From: a bacterium UBP10_UBA1149
Lineage (GTDB): Bacteria; Desulfobacterota; Binatia; UBA1149
Direction of reading: 5' to 3'
Length of the DNA stretch: 8,686 nucleotides
Assembly: GCA_002311335.1 (NCBI GenBank)
Contig: DBZX01000068.1
Location: 8,591-17,276 of the forward strand
Below are positions 1 to 6,197 of this stretch, piece after piece. The position numbers and the translations under genes are program-made. Each line of letters begins with the position of its first letter. Position 1 is the stretch's first letter. The notes beneath the pieces are model-generated. The model saw only the letters and a list, made by a program, of their open reading frames with translations. It did no database searches and had not been told where the DNA came from.

Positions 1-1341
1 GTTGGCTATGAGTGGACGTCGATACTGGGCATGGGCATCAACATGCACCGCAACGTCATCTTCCGTAACGAAAACGTCCCGAGCTTGCCGGTGAGCTGGG
101 TCGACACACCGTCGGCCTACAACCTGTGGGAGCAGTTGCAGGACAAGTGCATCGATGGAGTAAAGGGTTGCGACGCGCTCACCATTCCCCACAACTCCAA
201 CCTGAGCGGGCCGGGCCTGATGTTCGAGTCGGCAAAGCTGGAGGGTCCGCTGCAGGCCGGCATCGAGGTGGATGCGGCCGAGGCCACGGCGCGCAGGCGC
301 TGGGAGCCGCTGGTCGAGATCATGCAACACAAGGGCGATTCGGAGTGCATGATGGGCGGTGACACCACCGACGAGGCCTGCGGGTTTGAAAAACTTCCCT
401 ACGATAATTTCGCCGGCGTGGGACGCTTTCGCGGCGTGGGTGCCGTGGGCGGAGGACAAAAGTCGTCGATGGTGCGCGAGGCGCTCAAGAAGGGCCTGCT
501 GCAGGAAGAAAACGGCGTCGGTAACTCCCTGAAGTACGGCATAATTGCCAGCACCGACACCCACCTGGGCACGCCCGGCCTCACCGCCGAAGACGAGTCG
601 AAGGGGCACGGTGGCGCGGGCAATTCGGCGAGCACAGGGGTGCCCATCGGCCTGCCCGACAACTTCGAGTTCAACCCCGGTGGCCTGGCCGTGGTGTGGG
701 CAGAAGAGAACGCCCGCGACTCCTTGTATGCGGCCATGACCCGCCGCGAGACTTACGGCACCAGCGGCACCCGCCCGGTGCTCAGGTTCTTCGGCGGCTG
801 GGGCTACGACGAGCAGATGTGCGATGACGATGGCTTCGCCTCTGCGGGCTACGAGGGCGGGGTACCCATGGGATCGGACCTTGCAGCGCGCCCCGACTCG
901 GCGGGCAGTCCCTTGTTCGCGGTGCAGGCCATGCAGGACCCGGGCACGAGCGAGCACCCGGGCACGGCGCTTGACCGCGTGCAGATAGTAAAGGGCTGGG
1001 TAGAAGACGGCAGCACGCGCGAGAAGGTATACGACGTGGCTGGCGGCAATCTCAGGGCGTCGGTAAACGCCCGCACCTGTCGCACCAGCGGCAGTGGACA
1101 CTCGTCGCTGTGCACGGTGTGGAGCGACCCCGACTTCGACGCCGAGCAGCGCGCCTTTTATTACGCGCGCGTACTCGAGAACCCGGTCTGCCGCTGGAGT
1201 CAGAAAATCTGCGTCGAGGCCAAGGTCAATTGCCTGCGGCCCGACAAGCTGCACCCCGGTTTTGCGGCCTGCTGCAGCAAGACCCACCGCAAGGTCGTGC
1301 AGGAGCGCGCCTGGTCGTCGCCGATCTGGTACACGCCTTGA
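1..1341 (+). CDS. DUF3604 family protein, 5'-truncated by the window edge
   Basis: The frame is open from base 1 and no start is visible, so this is the C-terminal part (446 residues) of a longer protein. Recognised family features are YEWTS followed by NMHRNVIFRN at the left edge, IPHNSN near nt 190, EIMQHKGDSE near nt 316, IIASTDTHLG near nt 540, and a C-terminus with FYYARVLENP and QERAWSSPIWY. DUF3604 proteins are thought to be distant relatives of PHP-type metallohydrolases, and the His/Asp-rich motifs (PHNSN, TDTH) fit a metal site; no substrate is established. Seven cysteines lie between nt 1078 and 1275, which would suit disulfides in an exported protein, but the signal-peptide region is outside the window. 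The stop overlaps a possible TTG start of the next gene, so co-transcription with the SDR is likely. Family call is confident; function is unknown. Confidence 0.9.
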   Translation, partial: VGYEWTSILGMGINMHRNVIFRNENVPSLPVSWVDTPSAYNLWEQLQDKCIDGVKGCDALTIPHNSNLSGPGLMFESAKLEGPLQAGIEVDAAEATARRRWEPLVEIMQHKGDSECMMGGDTTDEACGFEKLPYDNFAGVGRFRGVGAVGGGQKSSMVREALKKGLLQEENGVGNSLKYGIIASTDTHLGTPGLTAEDESKGHGGAGNSASTGVPIGLPDNFEFNPGGLAVVWAEENARDSLYAAMTRRETYGTSGTRPVLRFFGGWGYDEQMCDDDGFASAGYEGGVPMGSDLAARPDSAGSPLFAVQAMQDPGTSEHPGTALDRVQIVKGWVEDGSTREKVYDVAGGNLRASVNARTCRTSGSGHSSLCTVWSDPDFDAEQRAFYYARVLENPVCRWSQKICVEAKVNCLRPDKLHPGFAACCSKTHRKVVQERAWSSPIWYTP

Positions 1342-1370
1342 CGCCGACCCACAGCAGCAATGGCCGCAGC

Positions 1371-2108
1371 GTGAGCGGGCGGGCGGCGCTCGTCACCGGT
1401 GCCGGCAGCGGCATAGGCCGCGCCACGGCGCTGCTGCTGGCGGCCGAGGGTGCGCGCGTAGCGGCGGCTGATTGCAACCTCGAGGCGGTCGAAAGCGTGG
1501 CGGCCGAAATAACGGCGGCCGGCGGCGAGGCCCTGGCCTGCGAGCTCGATGTCTGCGACGACTCGCAGGTGCGCTCTGTGGTGGCGCAGACAGTGGAGGC
1601 TTACGGCGCACTCGACATACTGGTCAACTGCGCGGGCATAGCCCTGCCCGCGGCCTTCGGCGACGAAGAGGCCTGGGATCGTACGCTCGACGTCAACCTC
1701 AAGGGCAGCATGCGCACGATTCGCGCAGCGCTGCCCCAGCTGCGTGCGAGCGACGCCGGGCGCGTGGTCAACATCGCTTCCACCGACGCCCAGGTGGCCA
1801 CGCCGATGATGAGCGCCTACACGGTCAGCAAGCACGGCGTAGTGGGGCTCACCCGCGCGCTGGCCGTTGAGCTGGCCGACAGCGGCGTGACCGTGAACGC
1901 GGTGATGCCGGGCCCGATCAATACCGGCATGACCGCGGCTATTGGAGAAGACGACCGGCGCCGCTTTGCCCGGAGGCGGGTGGCCCTGCGGCGTTACGGC
2001 GAACCCGGCGAAGTGGCCCAGGCCATACTCAACCTCGTGCTGCCCGCATCCAGCTATACCCAGGGCGCCTGCCTGCGCGTGGATGGCGGCATGCTGACGG
2101 TGGCCTGA
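1371..2108 (+). CDS. Short-chain dehydrogenase/reductase (SDR), classical type
   Basis: This is a complete classical SDR of 245 aa from GTG 1371. It has the Rossmann glycine motif TGAGSGIG (residues 9-16), an acidic residue after beta-2 (D34, suggesting NAD(H) rather than NADP(H)), NCAG (86-89), and the catalytic tetrad N109, S137, Y150 and K154 (YTVSK). The C-terminal part has MPGP and a closing VDGG motif. Classical SDRs oxidise or reduce hydroxyl/keto groups on sugars, acyl-ACPs, steroids or alcohols, and sequence alone does not give the substrate. An in-frame TTG at 1338 overlaps the DUF3604 stop (TTGA) and would add 11 residues. GTG 1371 is preferred because it leaves the usual short lead-in to beta-1, but neither start has a convincing Shine-Dalgarno. 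Nearness to a 5-alpha-reductase homologue makes a hydroxysteroid dehydrogenase possible (inference only). Confidence 0.92.
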   Translation: MSGRAALVTGAGSGIGRATALLLAAEGARVAAADCNLEAVESVAAEITAAGGEALACELDVCDDSQVRSVVAQTVEAYGALDILVNCAGIALPAAFGDEEAWDRTLDVNLKGSMRTIRAALPQLRASDAGRVVNIASTDAQVATPMMSAYTVSKHGVVGLTRALAVELADSGVTVNAVMPGPINTGMTAAIGEDDRRRFARRRVALRRYGEPGEVAQAILNLVLPASSYTQGACLRVDGGMLTVA

Positions 2109-2160
2109 CTGCTGCCATGCGGTGGCAAAGCGGCTGACTCCCAGGGCAACGGGCCTCACG

Positions 2161-2892
2161 ATGAAGAGCAAGGTTCCCAGTGTAGATAGTTTCGGCCTGG
2201 CCGAAGGCCAGCGCGTGGCCGGCCGCTACATCGTGATCTCACTGCTCGGGGCCGGCTGGGAGGGCGAGGTCTACCTGGTGCGCGAGATCGGCACCGGCAT
2301 AGAGCGCACCATCAAGATCTTCTTTCCCCGGCGCAACCTGCGTGATCGCTCGTTGAGATTCTACGCGCGCAAGCTGCACAAACTCAGGCACTGTCCGATC
2401 GTCATCCAGTACCACACCCAGGACAGTTTTGAGTTCAACGGCCGCAAGGTGTCGTTCCTGGTGTCTGATTTCGTAGAGGGCGAACTGCTGTCGGATTTTC
2501 TTAAGCGCCAGCCCGGTGGTCGCATAAGTCCCTTCCAGGCACTGCATCTCTTACACGCGCTCACCACCGGTATCGAGAGCATCCATCGCCAGGGCGAATA
2601 CCACGGCGACCTGCACACCGACAACGTAATAGTAATGCGCTACGGCCTGGGCTTTGAGCTCAAGCTGTTGGACATGTACCACTGGGGCGCGCCGAGCGCG
2701 GCCAACCTCAGGCACGACGTACACGATCTCGTGCGTATATTTTACGACGCGGTGGGCGGAAGCAGGTTTTACGCGCGCCAGCCGCAGGAGGTCAAGGACA
2801 TCTGCTGCGGGCTCAAGCGCTCGCTGATAACCCGCAAGTTTCGTACCGCCGGGGCGCTGCGGCGCTTCCTGGAGACAGCCGAATGGGAGTAA
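2161..2892 (+). CDS. Small divergent serine/threonine protein kinase-like protein
   Basis: This is a 243-aa soluble protein consisting almost entirely of a kinase fold. Visible motifs are a glycine-rich loop GAGWEGEVY (30-38), the beta-3 lysine in TIKIFF (K52), a catalytic loop HGDLHTDN (149-155) in place of HRDxKxxN with D150 and N155 present, and LLDMY in place of DFG with D171. Only about 15 residues separate D171 from the alpha-F-like HDVHDL, so the activation segment and APE motif are essentially missing. No obvious alpha-C glutamate is seen in the Arg/Lys-rich stretch at 61-77. The catalytic residues suggest activity, but the shape also recalls Bud32/APH-type small kinases. There is no membrane segment or sensor domain. 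It sits 28 bp before a PP2C phosphatase, suggesting opposing enzymes. ATG 2161 was chosen; an in-frame GTG at 2122 would add 13 residues. Confidence 0.85.
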   Translation: MKSKVPSVDSFGLAEGQRVAGRYIVISLLGAGWEGEVYLVREIGTGIERTIKIFFPRRNLRDRSLRFYARKLHKLRHCPIVIQYHTQDSFEFNGRKVSFLVSDFVEGELLSDFLKRQPGGRISPFQALHLLHALTTGIESIHRQGEYHGDLHTDNVIVMRYGLGFELKLLDMYHWGAPSAANLRHDVHDLVRIFYDAVGGSRFYARQPQEVKDICCGLKRSLITRKFRTAGALRRFLETAEWE

Positions 2893-2905
2893 GCCGGCGT
2901 CCGCG

Positions 2906-2914
2906 TGCTAGAAT
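2906..2914 (+). promoter_or_regulatory. Extended -10 promoter element upstream of the PP2C gene
   Basis: TGC followed by TAGAAT matches an extended -10 (TGn-TATAAT with one mismatch). No -35 match is seen at the usual distance, which extended -10 promoters can do without. The expected transcription start, 6-7 nt past the hexamer, falls on or next to the A of the PP2C ATG at 2921, implying a leaderless or nearly leaderless mRNA. Consistent with that, no Shine-Dalgarno precedes the ATG. This is inferred from pattern alone. Confidence 0.5.
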
Positions 2915-2920
2915 CCTCGT

Positions 2921-3718
2921 ATGCTCTCGTCCCTGCTTCTCAGCCGGGTCGACTGCGACCGGCCGCTAGCCACAGACTTCCTGGGTGCGGTCGCGGTTGC
3001 GTTCACCCGTCGCTCGCCCTTGCGCGAAACCTGCAACGAGGACGCCCTCGGGGTGTTTGAATGGAACGGCAAGAGCGGTGTGCTGGCCGTGGCCGACGGC
3101 CTGGGCGGTTTGCCGCGCGGCGAAGAGGCCTCCGAGCGCGTGGTGCAGGCACTGGCCGCCGCGCCGCGTGGGGGCATACTCGACCCGCTCTGCGATCGCG
3201 TGGAGCAACTCAACGGCGAATTGATCGAGTCTGATTTTCCCGGCGGTACAACGCTGGCGGCGGTCGTCGTGCGCGACGGCGTGCTCACCACCCACCACGT
3301 GGGCGACTCGGCTGTGCTGGTTGTTGGCCAGCGTGGACGAGTGCGCCGCCACACAGTGGGGCACTCGCCTGTGGACAGGGCTTTGCGCGCCGGCCGTCTC
3401 AGCGAGCGCGACGCGCTCTTTCACCCCGAGCGCCACCTCGTGGGCAACATGGTGGGTGACCCCGGCATGTGGGTCGAGAGCGGTCGACCGCTCTCGCTGG
3501 GCGCGCACGATACGGTGTTGTTGGCCACCGACGGCTTGTGGGATAACTTCTACCTGGCCGAGCTGGTCGACGTTATAAAAAACGGCGACTTGCTGCGGGC
3601 GGCGGTGCGTCTCGTAGATGAACTCGCGGGTCGCATGCGCTCACCGGGGCGCGACCAGCCGGGCAAGGCTGACGACGTGGCCTTCGTACTATACCGGCCG
3701 GGAGCAAAGGGGAGCTGA
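2921..3718 (+). CDS. PP2C-family (PPM) serine/threonine protein phosphatase
   Basis: This 265-aa protein is a complete single-domain PP2C. Metal-site motifs appear in the family order: NED (D41), VADGLGG (D59), GGTTL (108-112), VGDS (D129), LATDGLWD (D204) and KADDVAFVLY (D251/D252). The enzyme is expected to be a cytosolic Mn/Mg-dependent phosphatase removing phosphate from Ser/Thr; no transmembrane or sensor domain is attached. It follows the kinase gene by 28 bp and is a natural antagonist of that kinase (inference). An extended -10 lies directly upstream, so it may have its own promoter and start without a leader. A 22-bp perfect palindrome lies inside its coding sequence at 3475-3496. 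Its last codons carry the ribosome binding site of the next gene. ATG 2921 was chosen as the first start giving a complete domain. Confidence 0.94.
   Translation: MLSSLLLSRVDCDRPLATDFLGAVAVAFTRRSPLRETCNEDALGVFEWNGKSGVLAVADGLGGLPRGEEASERVVQALAAAPRGGILDPLCDRVEQLNGELIESDFPGGTTLAAVVVRDGVLTTHHVGDSAVLVVGQRGRVRRHTVGHSPVDRALRAGRLSERDALFHPERHLVGNMVGDPGMWVESGRPLSLGAHDTVLLATDGLWDNFYLAELVDVIKNGDLLRAAVRLVDELAGRMRSPGRDQPGKADDVAFVLYRPGAKGS
3475..3496. repeat. 22-bp perfect palindrome within the PP2C gene
   Basis: The left arm CGAGAGCGGTC is followed immediately by its exact reverse complement, with no spacer. It encodes residues 185-192 of the phosphatase plus flanking bases, and no other copy was noticed in the window. 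It could be a protein-binding site or a cruciform-prone site, or simply a chance outcome of GC-rich codon use. Confidence 0.85.
3707..3714 (+). promoter_or_regulatory. Ribosome binding site of the 5-alpha-reductase gene
   Basis: AAGGGGAG ends 6 nt before ATG 3721 and lies within the last codons of the PP2C gene. It is among the clearest Shine-Dalgarno sequences on the + strand here. It supports ATG 3721 and translational coupling to the phosphatase. Confidence 0.75.
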
Positions 3719-3720
3719 CT

Positions 3721-4497
3721 ATGAATGGGCTGGTGACGAGAGAATTTTTTGACTGCTTCCTCGTGGCCATGACGACACTGGCCGTGGGCGTGTTCGTGTA
3801 CCTGCAGCGCGCACCGGCGGGCTACGGAGTGCATCGCAGCCGGGCCTGGGGCGCGACGGTAGACAACCGCCTGGGCTGGGTGCTGATGGAGTCGCCGGTG
3901 GTGCTGGGCATGGCGTGGCTGTGGCTGGCCTCGGATCGTAGCTGGCTGGTGACACCGCTGGTATTCATGGCGCTGTTTAACCTGCACTACTGCCAGCGCA
4001 GTTTTGTCTTTCCGCTGCTCATCCGGGGCCGCGGCGAGATGCCCTGGTCGATAGTCGCCAGCGGTGCGCTGTTCAACTCGGCCAACGCCTTCATGCAGGG
4101 AACCTGGATCTTCTTCCTGTCGGCCGACGATCGCTACACGGCTGCCTGGCTTGCCACGCCGCAGTTTGTGCTGGGCACGGTCGTGTTCCTGGCGGGCTGG
4201 GTCATCAATCTGCACTCGGACAGCATCATCCGAAACCTGAGGCAGGCGGGCGACAGTGGCCACTACATTCCACGCGGCGGCATGTTTCGCTACGTGACGT
4301 CGGCCAATTACCTGGGCGAGCTGGTGGAGTGGTTGGGCTGGGCACTGCTCACCTGGTCATGGGCCGGGGCCGTGTTCGCCTTGTGGACCTTTGCCAACCT
4401 GGCCCCAAGGGCCGCTACCCACCACCGCTGGTACCAGGAAAAATTCGGAGAAGACTACCCGGCCCAGCGAAAACGCCTTTTACCCTTTATTTACTGA
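3721..4497 (+). CDS. Steroid 5-alpha-reductase (SRD5A) family membrane reductase
   Basis: This is a polytopic membrane protein of 258 aa, almost the length of animal SRD5A1/2. The C-terminal NADPH-binding region is clear: INLHSDSIIRNLR (162-174), GHYIPRGGMFRYVTSANY (180-197), GELVEWLGWAL (199-209), then HHRWYQEKFGEDYP and a terminal LLPFIY. Animal enzymes have the same order, with IHSDHILRNLR, IPRGGLFEYVTAANYFGE and EWCGYAL. E57 in LMESP and Y90 in LHYCQR align with the Glu57/Tyr91 pair that contacts the 3-ketone ligand in human SRD5A2. The family reduces the delta-4 double bond of 3-keto-steroids with NADPH; relatives act on polyprenols or very-long-chain enoyl-CoA, so the bacterial substrate is not certain. 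The start lies 2 nt after the PP2C stop, and a hairpin terminator follows at 4526. Family membership is confident; steroid specificity is inference. Confidence 0.93.
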   Translation: MNGLVTREFFDCFLVAMTTLAVGVFVYLQRAPAGYGVHRSRAWGATVDNRLGWVLMESPVVLGMAWLWLASDRSWLVTPLVFMALFNLHYCQRSFVFPLLIRGRGEMPWSIVASGALFNSANAFMQGTWIFFLSADDRYTAAWLATPQFVLGTVVFLAGWVINLHSDSIIRNLRQAGDSGHYIPRGGMFRYVTSANYLGELVEWLGWALLTWSWAGAVFALWTFANLAPRAATHHRWYQEKFGEDYPAQRKRLLPFIY

Positions 4498-4525
4498 GCC
4501 CGTTCACCCGGTGCGGCGGTTTTTG

Positions 4526-4551
4526 CGGCAGCCTGTCTGGCGGCCGTTTTT
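4526..4551 (+). terminator. Rho-independent terminator after the 5-alpha-reductase gene
   Basis: An 8-bp stem with one A-G mismatch (CGGCAGCC, loop TGTCT, GGCGGCCG at 4526-4546) is followed directly by TTTTT. It lies 28 nt past the reductase stop and before the next promoter, so it separates the kinase/phosphatase/reductase unit from DUF1329. Confidence 0.75.
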
Positions 4552-4584
4552 CTGAGAATGACACTTCCGAAAGCCCGGTGCGCT

Positions 4585-4593
4585 TGCTAGACT
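4585..4593 (+). promoter_or_regulatory. Extended -10 promoter for the DUF1329 gene
   Basis: TGC followed by TAGACT is an extended -10 very like the element before the PP2C gene (TGC TAGAAT). A weak -35-like TTCCGA lies 17 bp upstream (4565-4570). The predicted start near 4600 gives a 5' UTR of about 64 nt. It sits just after the terminator at 4526-4551, where a new promoter is expected. Confidence 0.5.
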
Positions 4594-4600
4594 GCGGGTT

Positions 4601-4630
4601 TGGCTGTCGCTGCAGCCACGGCTGTGCAGC
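4601..4630 (+). other. Overlapping hairpins in the DUF1329 5' UTR
   Basis: TGGCTG (4601-4606) can pair with CAGCCA (4613-4618) around a 6-nt loop. Alternatively GCTGCA (4609-4614) can pair with TGCAGC (4625-4630). The two share bases and exclude each other. They fall at the predicted 5' end of the mRNA, upstream of the AAAGAGGGG ribosome binding site at 4642-4650. A role in mRNA stability is possible, but chance is not excluded. Confidence 0.35.
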
Positions 4631-4663
4631 AATTGAGTAGTAAAGAGGGGACCATAACGCGAT

Positions 4664-5968
4664 ATGAAGACAATTAAATTGATGTTGGCTGCTGCGCTGT
4701 CGGTCGTTGCCGTGCTGGCCTGCCTGCTTCCCACGGCTTCGTCGGCCCATGATCTCAAGCCGGGTGAGACCATCAGCCGTCTGAACGTGGAGCGCATAAA
4801 GGACCTCGTATCGCCCGGTATCTACTGGACGGTAGAAAATGGCATGGATATGAAGATCGTGCCCTACCAGAAGATTTCCCCACCCCAGTTTTTTCTTGAC
4901 GCCACCGAGAAGTACGCGGCCCAGGTCAGCCTCGAAGACGGCAAGTTCATTCGCAACTGGGTCGCCGGTTTTGCATTTCCTGACATCGACCCCAACGACC
5001 CGGAAGCAGCGGTCAAGGTCATGTACAACCAGGAGCGCGGCAACTTCTACATTACCGACGACATGCACGTGCACTCGGCCGACGCTGATACGGGTAGCCT
5101 GACGATTGATTCCAAGGGTGACCGTCACTACAGCGTGGAGCGGCACTTCATCGCCGACTGGATACGGCTGCTCAAGTACGAGGGCCGCCTGGTACACGAG
5201 CCCATGCCGGCCATCACCGACAACCACGACGAGGTGTTGACCAAGCGCGGCATGTACCCGCTCATCGAGCCCTTCGACCTCAGGGGCGTGGGCACGGTGT
5301 TGTTTCGCTACAAGGACACCGCGCGCATGGACGACACGTGGCTGTACATACCCATGATTCGACGGGTACGCCGCATGTCGAGCGCGCAGCGTAGCGATGC
5401 TCTTTTCGGACAGGACATCGACCAGGACAGCTACGGTGGATTTCGCGGTAACGTGGGCGAATTTGACTGGAAGCTGCTGGGCGTCAAGCCGGCGCTGGCT
5501 TCGTTTCACGGCGAAAACCTCCCGCCCAAGGTCTGCGAGCGCGACGGCGGCCTGACCTACTGCGAGAACTGGGAAGTCAGGCCCGAGGTTTACATCATCG
5601 AGGGCAAGCCGCTGATTCCCAGCTACGCGTACTCCAAGCGCATCATCTACGTGGACAAGGAAATCTTCATGGTTCCCTACGCCGACATGTACGACCGCGG
5701 CGAGCAGTTGTGGAAGAGCGTGTTGCTGAGCACCCGCTACTCGAGAAAACCCAACCCGAACACCGACTACGAGTACGATCGCGAGCGTCTGTTCGTGTAC
5801 GCCTTTACGGTGATAGACATGCAGCTCATGCACGGCACGCGCGCGGCCATACCGGGAATGCAGTTTCCCGACGAGACCGGTTGGTATCTCGACATAGGGC
5901 CGGACGCTCCCCAGTCGGTGACCGAGGACTGGTGGACGATCGCGGGATTGCTAACGGGTACCCGCTGA
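4664..5968 (+). CDS. DUF1329 family exported protein
   Basis: This is a 434-aa protein with an N-terminal signal peptide: MKTIKL, a hydrophobic stretch to about residue 23, then TASSA before HDLKPGE. Signal peptidase I cleavage after SSA is the best reading; a VLAC sequence inside the hydrophobic core is a poor lipobox. The DUF1329 signature is clear: QERGNFYITDDMH, then TWLYIPMIRRVRRMSSAQR and DALFGQDIDQDSYGGF. The family has a LolA/LolB-like fold signature and is periplasmic or outer-membrane associated. It is often found near DUF1302 proteins and RND/MMPL-type exporters, including near steroid and other hydrophobic-compound genes; those partners are not in this window. Lipid or hydrophobic-ligand handling is plausible but unproven. 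The gene has its own promoter at 4585 and a GAGGGG ribosome binding site 13 nt before ATG 4664, a longer spacing than usual. Confidence 0.92.
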   Translation: MKTIKLMLAAALSVVAVLACLLPTASSAHDLKPGETISRLNVERIKDLVSPGIYWTVENGMDMKIVPYQKISPPQFFLDATEKYAAQVSLEDGKFIRNWVAGFAFPDIDPNDPEAAVKVMYNQERGNFYITDDMHVHSADADTGSLTIDSKGDRHYSVERHFIADWIRLLKYEGRLVHEPMPAITDNHDEVLTKRGMYPLIEPFDLRGVGTVLFRYKDTARMDDTWLYIPMIRRVRRMSSAQRSDALFGQDIDQDSYGGFRGNVGEFDWKLLGVKPALASFHGENLPPKVCERDGGLTYCENWEVRPEVYIIEGKPLIPSYAYSKRIIYVDKEIFMVPYADMYDRGEQLWKSVLLSTRYSRKPNPNTDYEYDRERLFVYAFTVIDMQLMHGTRAAIPGMQFPDETGWYLDIGPDAPQSVTEDWWTIAGLLTGTR

Positions 5969-5990
5969 GCTGATGGGCTGACCAAGCGGG

Positions 5991-6040
5991 GCGCTGTCGG
6001 CTATGCTCTTGACGGCGACTCCTGCGTGGTGAAAACGCAT
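5991..6040 (-). pseudogene. VOC gene 5' remnant (first 16 codons)
   Basis: On the minus strand, ATG at 6040 opens MRFHHAGVAVKSIADS, matching the intact VOC protein start except that residue 6 is Ala instead of Ile. After about 16 codons the match stops, and the sequence runs into the region next to the DUF1329 stop. The AGGAG ribosome binding site upstream of the intact VOC start is also kept here, at 6051-6055. It is a broken copy with no complete VOC domain. Confidence 0.85.
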
Positions 6041-6047
6041 GGCGCCG

Positions 6048-6196
6048 TTACTCCTCGCGGTCGACCCACACGTCGACGCGGTCGGGACCGGTCTTCTCCA
6101 CGTTCCAGCCTAGCCGCTTGTAGAGTATCAGGCTACCGAGGTTGTGTAGCTTGACGCTGCCGCCGAGCCTACCCGCTCCGGCGCGGAATACTTCGC
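6048..6196 (-). pseudogene. GNAT gene 3' remnant (last 49 codons)
   Basis: On the minus strand this encodes the C-terminal end of the intact GNAT protein, from EVFRAGAGRLGG through LILYKRLGWNV to VDVWVD and the stop at 6048. There are four amino-acid changes in 49 codons (Pro to Leu, Arg to His, and two Gln to Glu). The N-terminal 170 residues, including the acetyl-CoA motif, are missing. Upstream of 6196 the frame runs into unrelated sequence, giving a chimeric 80-codon open frame (6290-6048) that is unlikely to be a real gene. Confidence 0.85.
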
Positions 6197-6197
6197 T

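Larger units (their letters stand above)
5991..6196. repeat. Degenerate direct-repeat copy 1 of the VOC/GNAT junction
   Basis: This 206-bp stretch aligns without gaps to 6976-7181 (offset 985), with 13 mismatches by hand count, about 94% identity. Similarity may continue to 5981 if a 2-nt indel is allowed. It begins 22 bp after the DUF1329 stop and ends abruptly against acyltransferase-derived sequence. Confidence 0.93.

Noticed and set aside
1110..1370. N-terminal extension of the SDR back to nt 1110
   Set aside because: It would overlap the DUF3604 gene by over 200 bp, and the added residues are low-complexity Arg/Ala-rich sequence outside the Rossmann fold.
1200..2171. 323-codon open frame on the minus strand
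   Set aside because: It is antisense to the SDR, whose catalytic and cofactor motifs are all present on the + strand. The antisense translation has no domain signature.
2191..2211. Small overlapping inverted repeats (TTCGGCC/GGCCGAA and CTGGCC/GGCCAG) early in the kinase gene
   Set aside because: The arms are short and GC-rich, within coding sequence, and at a level expected by chance in this composition.
4487..5833. 448-codon open frame on the minus strand
   Set aside because: It lies antisense to the well-supported DUF1329 gene. Its translation is rich in His/Val/Arg without recognisable motifs, as expected from the opposite strand of a GC-rich gene.
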